DNA of 64,000 nucleotides, taken from positions 41,423,247-41,487,246 of the forward strand of contig OY757939.1 of NCBI GenBank assembly GCA_963585895.1. The letters are read 5' to 3'. Positions 53,979 to 64,000 of the stretch are shown one piece after another. Source of the stretch: Sepioteuthis lessoniana. Its lineage: Eukaryota > Mollusca > Cephalopoda > Myopsida > Loliginidae. The notes under the pieces were generated by a model. It saw nothing but the letters and a program-made list of their open reading frames with translations. It did not search any database and was not told the origin of the DNA. Position numbers and translations under genes: made by a program. Each line of letters opens with the position of its first letter. Position 1 is the first letter of the stretch.

Positions 53979-54476
53979 AATAGCACATTTTATTAGATTT
54001 TCATTAGGGCAATACACTAAAATGTTAGGGAATAAAGCATTTTCCAGTTCATTTTGTGACTAGGATCTACATTCACACTGAAGATTATTTTTTTTTAATC
54101 ATCCAAATTCTTGATATGATGGATCTTAAAAGAACTATCAGTATCACCATAGACTCCTGTTACAACAGAAACTCAAATGCTTCACAGATCATAACTTTAA
54201 TAATTCTGGTTGTATTTGAACTTTACTAGTTTCTAAAAGTTTAAAAAAGATAAATGCAATAAACAATAATGGTATCAACAAAATTGAAATTTTTATTGAA
54301 AAATAAACAGACATGAATTTAATCTAAAATTACTAGCAAGAAAACTTTTCAATTCTATAGTTTATATCTTAAAATAAGATACGTTTAAGAAGGGAACATA
54401 GCAGTTTTTGATACGTTAAAATAATTTTTGATGTTGGTCAATTGTATGCACATATATATGTCTGTGTGTGTGTGTA

Positions 54477-54802
54477 AATACATTAGATATTTGTGGAGGT
54501 GCCCGTAGTTTAATGGTTATCGTTGTAGGAAATGGACATGGCGACACAAGTTCAAATCCTGGCCAAGACTGATTGCATTTCACATAGCACTAATACCCTT
54601 GGGAAAGGTATGAATCCAATTATTCTCCCTCCAGCTATGGGTAAATAGTAGGGTAGACTAGGTTCTTCAGCCTTGGTGAGGCAACTAGTCTAGGAGAAGG
54701 AAAATTCTGAATTCAAACCTATTAAACTGCACTTAAGAATTGACCTTGTGTCATATCCTGCCCGACTGGAGGGGTTGGTAAATATGAATACATTAGATAT
54801 TT
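54477..54802 (+). mobile_element. Family D tRNA-derived SINE with 16-bp TSD
   Basis: The element at 54493-54786 is bounded by exact 'aatacattagatattt' (54477-54492, 54787-54802). The head 'aggtgcccgtagtttaatgg' and 'ttatcgttgtagg' has a clear A box, and B box 'aagttcaaatcctgg' follows. It ends 'ggggttggtaaatatg'. It is full length, about 294 bp. Confidence 0.95.
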
Positions 54803-55760
54803 ATTTAAAAAAGTGTATATCTGGTAACAACTTCTCTAACAAATTCCGTCAGTTTAAGTTTTTTTTCCTTTTTTTTTCTTGTTATAAGATATCATATCCC
54901 TGGGCCATAAGTCGGAAGGTACTGTCCAAACTTCATTTTATTTTAGATTAGTTCTTTCACATAGCATTACCATTATCAAGATCAATTATAATATCTTAAC
55001 AAATTGTTTATTGTCAGAGTGCTTTCATTCATCATCAAGGCCAAATATCTCATTATTAAAATGTTATGATGTGGGAGGGGGCAAATGCCTGTAGTAAAGC
55101 AAAAAAAAAAAAAATTCTGTGAAAATATTACAATTGCTTTTGATGAGTAATGCTAGTCCAAAGTATTTGATAGAAAATAAAATGAACTTTGAACAGTCGT
55201 TTCATACTTACAGATTTTAGTTTTTGTTTTAATGAAAACTAAATTCAATATGCTCTATATAAACAATTTTTTTTTTGTTTTTGTTATTTGCATATATTTT
55301 TACTGAAGTATCACATGGAAATTTTTTTATTCCCTGTATAAGTTTATTCTCTCTCAAACTTTCTCAGTCTAATTCTCTTTTCATTCATCTGTTCTCTTAA
55401 AGAGTTTCATGCAAGCTTTTTTTTTTATTAATTTAAGAAATAATTTCTCCATATATTTAACAATAGAGCATAATAGTTTGCATAGATTAAACAAAACCTT
55501 TTTATTCTTCAACATTTTTTCATAACATTTAGATTTACTGTAATTTCTGTTTTTTCTTTGTCACTGCTACTGACCATTTCTTGGCTATTACAGAAGCAAC
55601 AGATATGGGCTTTCTGCCAGTCTCTATTAACAAGGTTTTTGTATGAGAACTAAATATTTGAGACTTATTATCATCAGTTTGTTGTATAGTGTTGCCAAGT
55701 TCATGTCTGTTTAATCTGTTGCTTGTTAGTTTAGTCTTTTAAGTGCTCATGCTGTTTCAG
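54803..55760. other. AT-rich intron, nothing recognised
   Basis: The last kilobase of the 24.6-kb intron before the 55761 exon. Long T runs are present, and no repeat was recognised. Confidence 0.45.
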
Positions 55761-55865
55761 GAAAACGTTGTGGAAAGCAAACATCATAAGTTGGTCAGGA
55801 GTCTAAGAAGAGGACCAACTGACCGTGATATGAAGCCTGATGCTAAGACCAGGGACCAGTTGAAT
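55761..55865 (+). CDS. PIK3C3: PIK3C3 internal exon (C2 to helical linker)
   Basis: The exon is 105 bp (35 codons, phase 0), from acceptor 'catgctgtttcag' to donor 'gtaagt'. It encodes '[19 protein letters not shown]', then '[16 protein letters not shown]'. '[16 protein letters not shown]' and 'TRDQLN' are diagnostic of VPS34. In other animals the next residues begin the helical-domain lead-in; that exon was not found before 64000. A polypyrimidine-rich tract precedes the acceptor. Confidence 0.96.
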
Positions 55866-56367
55866 GTAAGTATTTTACATTATATATTTATATTTTGTCA
55901 AGTAGTTTGGATTTGAAACTGTTGTTTTTTCTTTTCTTTTTTTTTCTTTTTCAAACTGGTTACAGACAAAAGGTTTGGTTGAATATATATATATATACTT
56001 AGATTAAGTACATTTCTTTTTCACCTTTTCTTTAGTGCATTGTTCAGAACATTTTTCTCAAAATTATGTTTTTCATGACTTCAGCTTTTGAAATGTTTGT
56101 ACAAATAGAATATTTTCATGAATGTATTCTAAATTTTTAATTTACTATTCATGCTTCAAACATTTTTGTGAAAATAAAACAATGTACCTAATGTATTTTA
56201 TTTATAATATATTGAATAGACAAAATTAAGAATTTAATATATGCTGTATTTATAAGGTGGTGCTGGTATTATTATTAATATTCATTATGGATTGATTGAA
56301 TGAAATTATCATGAGTATCCACTGCCTCTTTCCGAGTATGTATTTGGAAAATATCTTTCTATCAACC
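55866..56367. other. AT-rich intron, nothing recognised
   Basis: The intron start after the last exon, with a polypyrimidine stretch and a short (TA)n at 55985-55996. Confidence 0.4.
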
Positions 56368-56478
56368 CTGTATAATAATGGTTAGTGAACTAGGTTAGAA
56401 AACTATTGCTAGTTAATTTGATTCTCACAGAGTGCCCCATACTTCTGGCTTTGTGCCAATCTAAGCTCAGTAAATGAC
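56368..56478 (+). mobile_element. Family E SINE, highly diverged
   Basis: 'taatggttagtgaactaggt', 'agttaatttgattctcacag', 'gtgccccatacttctggctt' and 'gtgccaatctaagctcagta' follow the family E order, but with many substitutions. It is an old copy. Confidence 0.65.
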
Positions 56479-57519
56479 ATCTCTGTTACAGATGGTATTC
56501 CACCTGTAGTAAAGGTGCTGTATTTACTGCTATTTGTAGTGTAAGTTAAATTACCCGTGGTATGAAAGCCAGATCCCTTAACAAACCACTTATTTTAATA
56601 CCCTTTCTGACAGACCTAAATAATTATTGATGTCTTCATTTTTTAGATGTTATTGGAAATATTTTATTTGTTTGAATATTTTATGAACTTTAAAAAAAAA
56701 GTTATCTTTCTGTTATTTTGATTAAAAAGAATTTTTTAAAAAATTGGTATTTTTTATATCTAAAAGAATAGAAAAAATCCAAGAGGTTATGACAGTTATC
56801 TTTCTTTATAGATTTGCAGAGAAAGAAATTCATTTTTTTTTTAACAAAATTAGAAAGAGATTATTTTTACTTTTGTTAATGGAATAACTAGTATATATAT
56901 GAAATTGATATTTTCTTTATCCTTACTCTATACATTACTGTATTTTTGTTTTTGTAAATTGATTTGAGGTATTACATACAAAGATACATATACAAATATT
57001 TTATCATAGTAGATGATATTTCTTTGTAAATACAATATCATACCGATATTGGCACCTTTGTAAGCCTTATCTTTATTATATTCCATTAATTAAATTTAAA
57101 GATCCTAAACTTTTTAAAGAAAAAAAAAGAAACAAAATTAATGAATCTACACATTCTTTAATTGTTAAGTGTTTGGATGAAACATAGTACTGTTAAAATT
57201 ATGAAAATGCATGACAAAATTTAAAAAGTGAATTAGAAGGATTTCATATTTTTATTTGTAATAGATTTTGTTGCACATTTTGATGATTAGCTAAAAGACC
57301 TAAATTATATCCTAGAATCTTCAAATTTTAATCATGTCAAGTGGAAGTACAGATGTTTCACAATTTGTTTATAAAATCTCTTCCAGTAAAGTTAGGAAGA
57401 TATTAGTATTTCTTTTCAGTTTTATGAAAAAGTTTTATTATTCAAAACTGTACATTTTCTTTGAAATTATTATTAACATTAGAACTAAATAAATTGAATA
57501 ATATAAGGTATTTATTCTG

Positions 57520-57520
<1 letters not shown>
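56479..57520. other. AT-rich intron, nothing recognised
   Basis: No element or next PIK3C3 exon was found. Confidence 0.4.

Positions 57521-57522
<2 letters not shown>

Positions 57523-57586
<64 letters not shown>
57523..57586. repeat. Long (TA)n microsatellite
   Basis: About thirty-two TA units, the longest uninterrupted dinucleotide tract in the window. Nearby, 57480-57520 and 57960-58060 share similar AT-rich sequence ('attgaataatataaggtatt', 'taaattgtataagatattta'). Confidence 0.95.
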
Positions 57587-57590
<4 letters not shown>

Positions 57591-58143
57591 TGATCATAGC
57601 TTTTATGAATTAGGTTTATTGGCATTTTTAAAACTAATCCTGTTACATTATAGTTATTACATTTCCGTGTATAAAATTTATATGCTAGCGTAACAACTAC
57701 TATGGGAAAGAGATGGTAATCAAAATTAGTTTTATTTTTATTTTTTTAAATCTCATATCACCATTGAAATAAGATATCACCTTAGTTGTATTTTATTTAC
57801 GTGTTCAATATCTCTTCTATTAACATGTCAGATTGATTTAAAAAATAATATATATATTTACATCAATACCATGATACAGCCTAATGATGAAAATAGCATT
57901 TATTTTATACATCATCTTCCTTGTTAATGCACTTAATTCACTAGTGAATGTTAAGTACACAGATCAAACTAAGTAAATTAAATTGTATAAGATATTTATC
58001 CTGTTTTTTATACATACTTTTTTCATTGATGATAGTTTTGATGTATTATGTTTATTGGCATTTTTAAAATGTATATTCAGTGAAAATTTTAGATCAAAAT
58101 TCATCTGATAATTGTCTTGGGCTGTGGATATTGATCTCCAAAC

Positions 58144-58145
58144 CC

Positions 58146-58177
<32 letters not shown>

Positions 58178-58179
58178 CA
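58144..58179. repeat. (TA)n microsatellite
   Basis: A TA tract interrupted by one TG, just upstream of the split family D SINE. Confidence 0.85.
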
Positions 58180-58311
58180 CTCAACTCTTCCCGACAAACA
58201 GGATGTGATGCAAGTTCTATTTTTAAATCAAGTTTAACAGATTTGAATTCAGTTTTCCTTCTCCTAGATAGGTTGCCATACCAAGGTTAAAGAGCCTAGT
58301 CTGCTTTACTA

Positions 58312-59800
58312 CAGTGGTGGAAATAAGTGTAAGACACCCTATTAAATTCTTAATTTTCTTATTACTGTACAAATTCCTCTTAAAATTTGTGTGTTACCTA
58401 GATCCGATGGTATTTGTATACATATTCAATTTTATCACAACTTTCCACCAAAAGAAGTTATGAAGAAAAATACGTTTTTGAGGGTGGAAATAAATATGAC
58501 AGTTTTGAAAATTTGTATTTAACAACAAAATTTTACAAAATTCAATATTTACATTTATTCCCTTTCAATTGTAATACTTCAACAAACCTGTTTTGAATTG
58601 AATCAATAAGTTTTCTGAGAGTTTCAGATGGAATTTCATTCCAATACTGTTTAATGCAAGATTTTAAAGTTTCTCCATCTTCAAATTGATGTTTATTTTT
58701 GTATACTCTTCTTTAAAAAAATTCCCCACCAATTTTCTATTGGGAGACTTAGTGGGCCAGTCTAAAACTTCAATATTTTTTGTTTTAAACCAGTCTTTCG
58801 TGAACTTAGAAGTGTGTATGGCTGTGTTGTCCTGTTGAAAAATGGCATTGTTAGAGTCTAGATGATTCATAAATGGGAAAAGACTTTTTTCCAACACATT
58901 GATATATTGAGCAGAGTTTTGTTTCCCTTCCATCACTACTAAATCACCCTTTCCAGTTGCAGTAAAAGCTCCTCAAACCATAATAGGTCCTCCTTCAAAT
59001 GATCTTTTTGAAAACAACTGCTTCTTTTTTCTTAAATTATGCCAATAACACTGGGAGCTGTTAGGCCCATCCAAATTAAACTTTTTCTCATCAGATAACA
59101 CCACAGTTTCCCATTTCTCCTTTGTCCATGTTACTTTTTTCTTTACCCAATCTATACACACCTTCTTGTGTTTAGCAGTTAAAGCAGGAGCTGTCTTCTT
59201 GTTTCAATGTATGAGATTTAGCAATTCATAGAGAAGTTGATGAACTCTTCTTGGAGTGATTGGTAAATTCTGAGATTTTTGCAGATTGCTTGAGCTTGAT
59301 TATCCTTTAGAAGCTTCTCAAAAAAGTTGACATCTGACTGCATTTGTAATTTTAGGTGGATGACCTGGACGTTTTCTGGTGCCATATGATTCAGTTCTCT
59401 TGCAATGAAACTTATAGATTTTCCTTCCAGTTTATTGGCAGAAATTTTCCTGTTTTTTATTTTCATTAAGGAGGCAGTTCCTAGGCATTTTTCAGTAACT
59501 GTATTCAATTATGAAGTGTTTGAATCAGACTCACGTTGCTTAAAATCATGATAAGAGTCTTTTCATAATCTGTGCATGCACTTATTCTTCCTTTGGCATT
59601 CTGAAGTAAACCAGATATACAAATTTTCAAAACTGTCTTATAATTATATCCACCCTCGAAAATGAAGTTTTGTTAATAACTTTTTTGACTAATTCTCATT
59701 GGATCTCGGTACGGCACACAAATTTTCAGAAGAATTTGTGCAGTAATATGAAAATTATTAAAGAATTTCATGGGATGTCTTATACTTATTTCCACCACTG
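58312..59800 (-). mobile_element. Tc1-like transposon with ~200-bp inverted ends
   Basis: Termini CAGTGGTGGAAATAAGT (58312) and its inverse (ending 59800) are flanked by TA on both sides. Inverted similarity runs about 200 bp inward ('cacaaattcctcttaaaatt', 'gagggtggaaataa', 'gacagttttgaaaatttgta'). It is 1489 bp, and the diverged ends and broken transposase show it is no longer autonomous. Confidence 0.93.
58664..59508 (-). pseudogene. Tc1-like transposase, broken
   Basis: Three minus-strand pieces lie in order. The piece at 59508-59218 has a helix-turn-helix-like 'LEGKSISFIARELN'. The piece at 59161-58973 has 'TWTKEKWETVVLSDEKKFNL' with the first catalytic Asp and 'QCYWHNLRKK'. The piece at 58936-58664 has 'IFQQDNTAIHTSKFTKDW' with the second Asp and 'VLDWPTKSPNRK'. 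The usual third acidic residue context (SPDLNPIE) is degraded to SPNRK. Frameshifts separate the pieces. Confidence 0.9.
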
Positions 59801-59936
59801 TATTTACCTATAACTAGAGGGAAAATAATTGGACTCTTACCTTTCCCAAGGATATTGACATTATGTGAAATGAAAACAACCTCATCTAGGATTTGAACAT
59901 TGATCATTGTGTCTATTTTTTATGCCATGAACACTT

Positions 59937-60379
59937 CGAGCCCCTACATATAAGTTCTGTTTAATGAAACATGGTTCAAGATGACACTAACAAAGTGGGA
60001 GGGAAAATCCATCATTTAGATAATTTTTTATATCATTAGAAAGAAAACATTTGAAAAAATCTGATTTAAAAGAAAAACTGTGTATGATATTAAAGGGCAC
60101 ACAGAGTAAGTAGCACCGTACATTGAATCTGTTTTTTTACATTATGCAATGATGGTATTATTCTACACATGCATCTATTCAAGTTCACTTGGAAAAATTT
60201 TTTCTAGTAATTTTTTTTGTGATTTGAACTAATTATACCCTTAAACACACCACAATTTTTTCATTTTTCAAAAAAAAAAAAGATAATCTTATATTTTATA
60301 AGGGTTTACTTTCAGATTCTAATTCAATGTTAAATGATCACGCATTTCTGGGACAAGTATTAAAAGAAAGAACCTCACT
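59937..60379. other. AT-rich intron, nothing recognised
   Basis: No element or coding signal was recognised. Confidence 0.4.
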
Positions 60380-60903
60380 CTGGAAGTAAAGCCCAGTCAG
60401 CTGGGGGCTGTAGAGTACACCAACTGCGTCTCTGCAGTGGGATAAGACCCCTCCGATGAGTGTCCTGTTTATGACATCAAACAATGTGATGGTGACGCTC
60501 CAGTAATGCTGGAGCTTTGAGGAATGTGAAGTACCCCTTCATTGTCATCACTCCCAGGTTCACTCTGGTCCTATCTATGGGTCCAATAAAACTGGTTGAC
60601 ATTTAAACTGTGAAAACAAATGACTTATGATAAATTGAATTGCTTGAAATAGAACTGTTTGATTATTTAACTGTGTGTAAACAAATGACTGATATTTACT
60701 TGTTATTTATACATAGCAATACCTGGAACCATTTAACTTTGACTTATGCTAAATTAGATTGTTAGAAATAGAACTGTTTCATCATTTAACTGTGTGTATC
60801 TACAAAATGTGTTTACAAATCATATATTTAATATATATGTAAAAACAGGATTTGGCATTAAATAACCAACAATGACTGATATGCCACCAAACCTGGAAGT
60901 AAA
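60380..60903 (+). mobile_element. Family A element with 11-bp TSD
   Basis: The element at 60391-60892 is bounded by exact 'ctggaagtaaa' (60380-60390, 60893-60903). It begins 'gcccagtcagctgggggctg' and ends 'gactgatatgccaccaaa'. Most CpG-like sites in the head are still recognisable. Confidence 0.9.
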
Positions 60904-61158
60904 AAATTGAAATAATTCTACCTGTCTGGTTATTTGTCTTTTCCAGTGCTAACTGTCCTAGAATTGGATGATTGTTTTACATTGAACATGAAACCACCTT
61001 TATGAAATTTAAAAACGTTTTTTTGTTGTTTTTTATGAAAAAAAAATTGTAATGAGTTTGAGAGTTTAATCAGCTCAAATCCCTAAAAATATTTCAAGAA
61101 AATTTTTTCCACTGAATTTGAATGAGTGCATGTGTAGAATTTTACTGCAATAATTTTA

Positions 61159-61358
61159 ATTTTCTAATAACTTTTATAAAACACAACCAATTTTAATAAA
61201 ATTTGTCATTTTATAGTGAATTTTACTACATTATCATCATGTCACGTTATCAGCACGGATATTTCTGACCCTCTCTCTCCACACCTCCCTGATTTTCTAA
61301 TAACTTTTGTTAAACACAACCAATTTTAATAAAATCTGTCATTTTATAGAGAATTTTA
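61159..61358. repeat. 67-bp direct repeats flanking an RTE 3' fragment
   Basis: 61159-61225 and 61292-61358 are about 93% identical ('attttctaataacttttrtt', 'acacaaccaattttaataaa'). Between them is the minus-strand RTE-like end at 61228-61291. Confidence 0.88.
61228..61291 (-). mobile_element. RTE-like LINE extreme 3' end
   Basis: The plus strand reads 'attatcatcatgtcacgtta', 'tcagcacggatatttctgac' and 'cctctctctccacacctccc', the reverse of the RTE-like 3' end. It is only 64 bp long. Confidence 0.82.
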
Positions 61359-62054
61359 TTCTGACTCATTTATTGCATAACTTTAAGACATAAAAATTGT
61401 TCTGAAAAAATGCTTGATACAAAGTTTTAGCAAATTTTAAAATTCTATTTTTCTTCTTTGAATTTAATCATTCATCATGGGGATTACAGAATTTAATTGA
61501 AACTTCTCAAACTATTTAATTATTAGATGGAATATTAATCAAATTATTTAATAATTTACACAATTTTTGAAAAATCATTTCAATTAATTTCAAAAGGTTG
61601 TATTTAAAAATTCAGTTTTAACGACCTTTTTAATCACTTTTATTAGCGTTTTTATTTTCAAGAATATATGGCAAGTAAAAAATAAAACATTGCTGATAAA
61701 TTGTAAATATTTTAATTCTATTCTGATTAAATATTCACTTGGGACTTTAGACAAATCAAAATGTTTTCTTTGAGTTAAATTTTTGTTGAAGAATAAAATG
61801 ACATTGTTTTTAGTAAAAAAAAATAAAATGTTGCTAATTTTATTTTTAAATTTTTCAAGAAAAATTATTTTAGTTACTGTCTTAATATATGTGTGAATAT
61901 AAGGTGTGTTAGCTGTTATTAAAAACATTTGTTTCTCTATCTAATTTGTCTTGTTATTTATATTATATTATATTTATATATTTATAATGCAAAAGGATTC
62001 AAAACTTATCTATATGTTAGAAAATATAATATTAGATTTAAACATCAAATTTTT
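61359..62054. other. AT-rich intron, nothing recognised
   Basis: A minus-strand 112-codon frame (61590-61928) is Phe/Ile/Lys-rich and compositional. No repeat was recognised. Confidence 0.4.
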
Positions 62055-62065
62055 ATCATAAATTG

Positions 62066-62290
62066 GATTACCATGACCAGAAAATCCAGCAAACACTGCG
62101 CATGACATACAGAACCACTGGACAGCTGTTTTGACCTTATTAGGTCTCATCAGCAGTGTATACCATGATCTCCCTCATTGGAGATTGAATCAGCAACCTC
62201 AGAATGCAAAGCTGAAACTCTACCACTGAGCTACTGGCCCACATCACACACACGTGATGCCAAATTAACTAGTCATGGTGATGTGTCTTG
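62066..62290 (-). mobile_element. Family F tRNA-derived SINE with hammerhead-like core
   Basis: The minus strand has A box 'tagctcagtggtagagtttc', B box 'tgattcaatctcc', the hammerhead-like core at about 62108-62166, and end 'ggattttctggtcatggtaa'. The head is better preserved than in the copy at 3893. Confidence 0.85.
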
Positions 62291-62443
62291 TAAGTTACAT
62301 CCATACTCTTACAGAGGACACGGTCACCTCCAGGCCTACATCTTCCCAAGAGGATTGGGGATACGCATCTGCTTAATTATAACCTCATGGGCAAGGAAAT
62401 AGATGTACATTTTCTTCTTTTTTTTTAAGTTGAGGAATTATAT

Positions 62444-62517
62444 ATTATAAATTGAATCACCATAACCATGAGTTTGCTGGATTTTCTGGTCATGGTAATT
62501 TAATTTATAATATGATT
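62444..62517 (+). mobile_element. Family F 3'-end fragment, opposite orientation
   Basis: 'gtttgctggattttctggtc' and 'atggtaatttaatttataat' match the inverse of 62055-62092. So the last ~40 bp of family F faces the full copy about 380 bp away, with similar 'ataaatt' flanks. Confidence 0.75.
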
Positions 62518-63370
62518 CCTCTACTTTAAAAAAAAAAAAAGAAAAAAAAAAAGAAGTTCATCAAACTTTTATGTTTAAACATTCAATGAGTATTTCAGAT
62601 TACTATTGTTATCTCGATATTTTTGGCTAATGTACCCTCCAGTCATCTTAAAATAAGGGAAATTTGGACAAAACCCCCTTCATTTTGTTCTGGTAGGCAT
62701 AATGTTCATGTACTTTGCTTTTTGTTTCATTCAGTGTCTTTCATAGTGATTATTGGACCTGCCAATTATTGTCTCTTTATAGTACAAATTTACTTATAAC
62801 TTTCAGTGAACAAAACTGTCAAAGGGTGCAAATGTTTAGGTTTAATTTCTCTATGACCTTCTTTTCATCAATTTCACAACATAACTAAATAGTTTCTTTT
62901 TGATTTGGTTTTTATCTCAAACAAAGTTTCTATTGTAGTTAAATGGATGGAATTTTTTCTAAAGTTAATATTGTATAAGTTTTATAAACTCTATAAATTT
63001 TGACTCTTTTTGTTAAATGAAAGGTATTGAAATTATTACTTAAATGGGTTTTTATTCTTGCAAATTATAGTTTCTGATTGATTAATGTGACAATTTGAAT
63101 ATTACTATAGCACAAACAGTAGGAACTAGATTCCATGTAGAATATGCTGACAAGGAAATTTGGGATTTTTAAACCTTATATACAATGTGTGGAACCAAAT
63201 TTTGGAATAATTTTTCAACCTTTTTTTTTTTTTTTCAGTCTGAGTTGTCCAATTTTTGAAAAAATGTGATAAATTTAAATTTTCATGATTAGCTCTATTA
63301 TTCAAGCACTTTTCCATTAAAATTCAGCCCAATATAAGTGAGCAAGAAAAAGAAATGACAAAGAATCTAT
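62518..63370. other. AT-rich intron with A-runs
   Basis: A poly-A/G tract lies at 62526-62555 and a T-run at 63222-63236. Nothing else was recognised. Confidence 0.4.
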
Positions 63371-63377
63371 GATTTGC

Positions 63378-63653
63378 TTAATACCGAAACCAAGCCCCCC
63401 CCAAATTTCTGAAATAATTGGAGTCTCTTTATGGCCTCCATCAAACCCAGACCTTATCTTCCTTGATTGCACTATATGGCGCATTTTAGAAAACAAAACA
63501 GATGCAACTCCCCATCCAAATATTGGTTTGCTTAAGACTACCATTGAGGAGAAATGGAATAAAATATCTGAAGAATTTATTTTGAAGGTATGCAAATCAT
63601 TTCGAAGGTGTGTTGATACAATAACTGAAAAAAATAGCAGCCATATTGAGTAA
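63378..63653 (+). pseudogene. Tc1/mariner transposase C-terminal fragment
   Basis: The open + frame reads 'SLWPPSNPDLIFLDCTIWRI' (the WPPxSPDLNPLD third-Asp block), 'ENKTDATPHPNIGLLKTTIE', 'EKWNKISEEFILKVCKSFRR' and ends 'EKNSSHIE' stop. The end matches the C-terminus of a common invertebrate mariner-type transposase. The frame is intact here, but the N-terminal two-thirds is absent or unreadable upstream. Confidence 0.85.
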
Positions 63654-64000
63654 ATTTGCTGTTTTGTGTCTATCTCCTTATTTTGTTGTTTATTTTTTGG
63701 AAATTAAAATTAATCTTTTTTTTATAATAGAGTTGTTTATTATTATACTAGAATATTCCTAATTCTTCTTCTGCACCCTGGATATATATATATATATAAT
63801 GGAAAGGGAAAATGTGAGAAGACCCTAAGAGTTAAAGAGTTCAATATAAATCAGGGAGCAAACCAAGGTAAGCAGTATCATACAAGACAAAAATGGGAGT
63901 AATGATAAAGGAAACATAAAAGATGGTACAAAATCTTAGAAGAATGGTGCTTAAGAAATAAGTGTAGTAGGAAAAGATTTGACAGAAAACAAAAACATAA
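63654..64000. other. AT-rich intron with a short (TA)n
   Basis: (TA)n at 63782-63798. The remainder is unrecognised. Confidence 0.45.

Larger units (their letters stand above)
3511..55865 (+). other. PIK3C3: PIK3C3/VPS34 gene, partial (six internal exons)
   Basis: Class III phosphatidylinositol 3-kinase makes PI3P on endosomes and autophagosomes, in complexes with VPS15 and Beclin-1 (known of the family). Six + strand exons join without a frame break into about 272 residues that follow the animal VPS34 N-terminus, from just after the first ~23 residues to the end of the C2 region. Boundaries are GT..AG, with intron phases 2, 2, 0, 0, 0 and 0 after the six exons. Complete introns measure 2401, 14974, 7617, 1971 and 24575 bp. 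Exon 1 with the start codon was not found in bases 1-3510. Helical and kinase exons were not found after 55865, so both ends lie outside the window. Class I and II PI3Ks do not share this C2 sequence. The exons look intact, so the gene is probably functional. Confidence 0.95.
58188..59936 (-). mobile_element. Family D SINE split by a Tc1 element
   Basis: The 3' part at 58188-58311 (plus strand 'gatttgaattcagttttcct', 'taggttgccataccaaggtt') joins the 5' part at 59801-59936. There the plus strand reads 'cctataactagagggaaaat', 'cccaaggatattgac' and 'taggatttgaacattg'. The joined order is a normal minus-strand D-SINE. The gap is exactly the Tc1 element with a duplicated TA. Confidence 0.87.

Noticed and set aside
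55866..64000. Further PIK3C3 exons (helical domain)
   Set aside because: I looked for the conserved start of the helical region on the + strand and saw no matching frame with splice sites. Short exons could still have been missed.
1..64000. CRISPR arrays, operons, riboswitches or prokaryotic promoters
   Set aside because: The sequence is eukaryotic intron/exon DNA. The regular repeats present are microsatellites, a minisatellite and SINE units without array-like spacers.

Overview
This window is intronic and exonic DNA of an animal nuclear gene. The organism looks like a mollusc, most probably a coleoid cephalopod such as an octopus. That placement is an inference from three things: very AT-rich, intron-heavy sequence; a clearly animal PIK3C3/VPS34 protein; and several tRNA-derived SINE families of the general kind described from octopus and squid. 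No prokaryotic gene, CRISPR array, rRNA gene or intact tRNA gene was seen.

The only host gene recognised is PIK3C3 (VPS34, class III phosphatidylinositol 3-kinase), on the + strand. Six consecutive internal exons are present, at 3511-3699, 6101-6244, 21219-21342, 28960-29142, 31114-31185 and 55761-55865. They join in frame with GT..AG splice sites and code for the N-terminal C2 region up to the start of the linker to the helical domain (about 272 residues). The first coding exon lies upstream of the window. The helical and kinase exons lie downstream. The complete introns are 2.4, 15.0, 7.6, 2.0 and 24.6 kb.

The introns are packed with mobile-element debris. (A) The commonest family is a composite element, here called family A. 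It has a 'gcccagtcggctggggctg' head, a variable block of ~55-bp A/T-rich repeats and a 3' end 'ggttgatatgccataaaacc' plus CAAAC repeats. Several copies have perfect 10-12 bp target-site duplications (TSDs). (B, D, E, F) Four other SINE families are tRNA-derived; D and E copies have exact 14-16 bp TSDs. (C) RTE-like LINE 3' ends end in GAT repeats. There are also one fragment of a second non-LTR retrotransposon, three Tc1/mariner transposase remnants, four or more probable solo LTRs, TA-flanked MITEs and many (TA)n tracts. Several insertions are nested: Tc1 in a D-SINE, family A in an RTE, and a 41-bp family A tail in one arm of a tandem duplication.

The most interesting layer is structural. 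At least four unrelated-looking repeat families carry a hammerhead-ribozyme-like core (CUGANGA, stem II, RAAA), usually with the catalytic G12 changed to A at a CpG. Several large inverted repeats (a 114-bp near-perfect palindrome, 0.57-kb arms 1.1 kb apart, a head-to-head SINE pair) would give long double-stranded RNA in the PIK3C3 pre-mRNA. Copy numbers, divergences and boundaries were read by eye.
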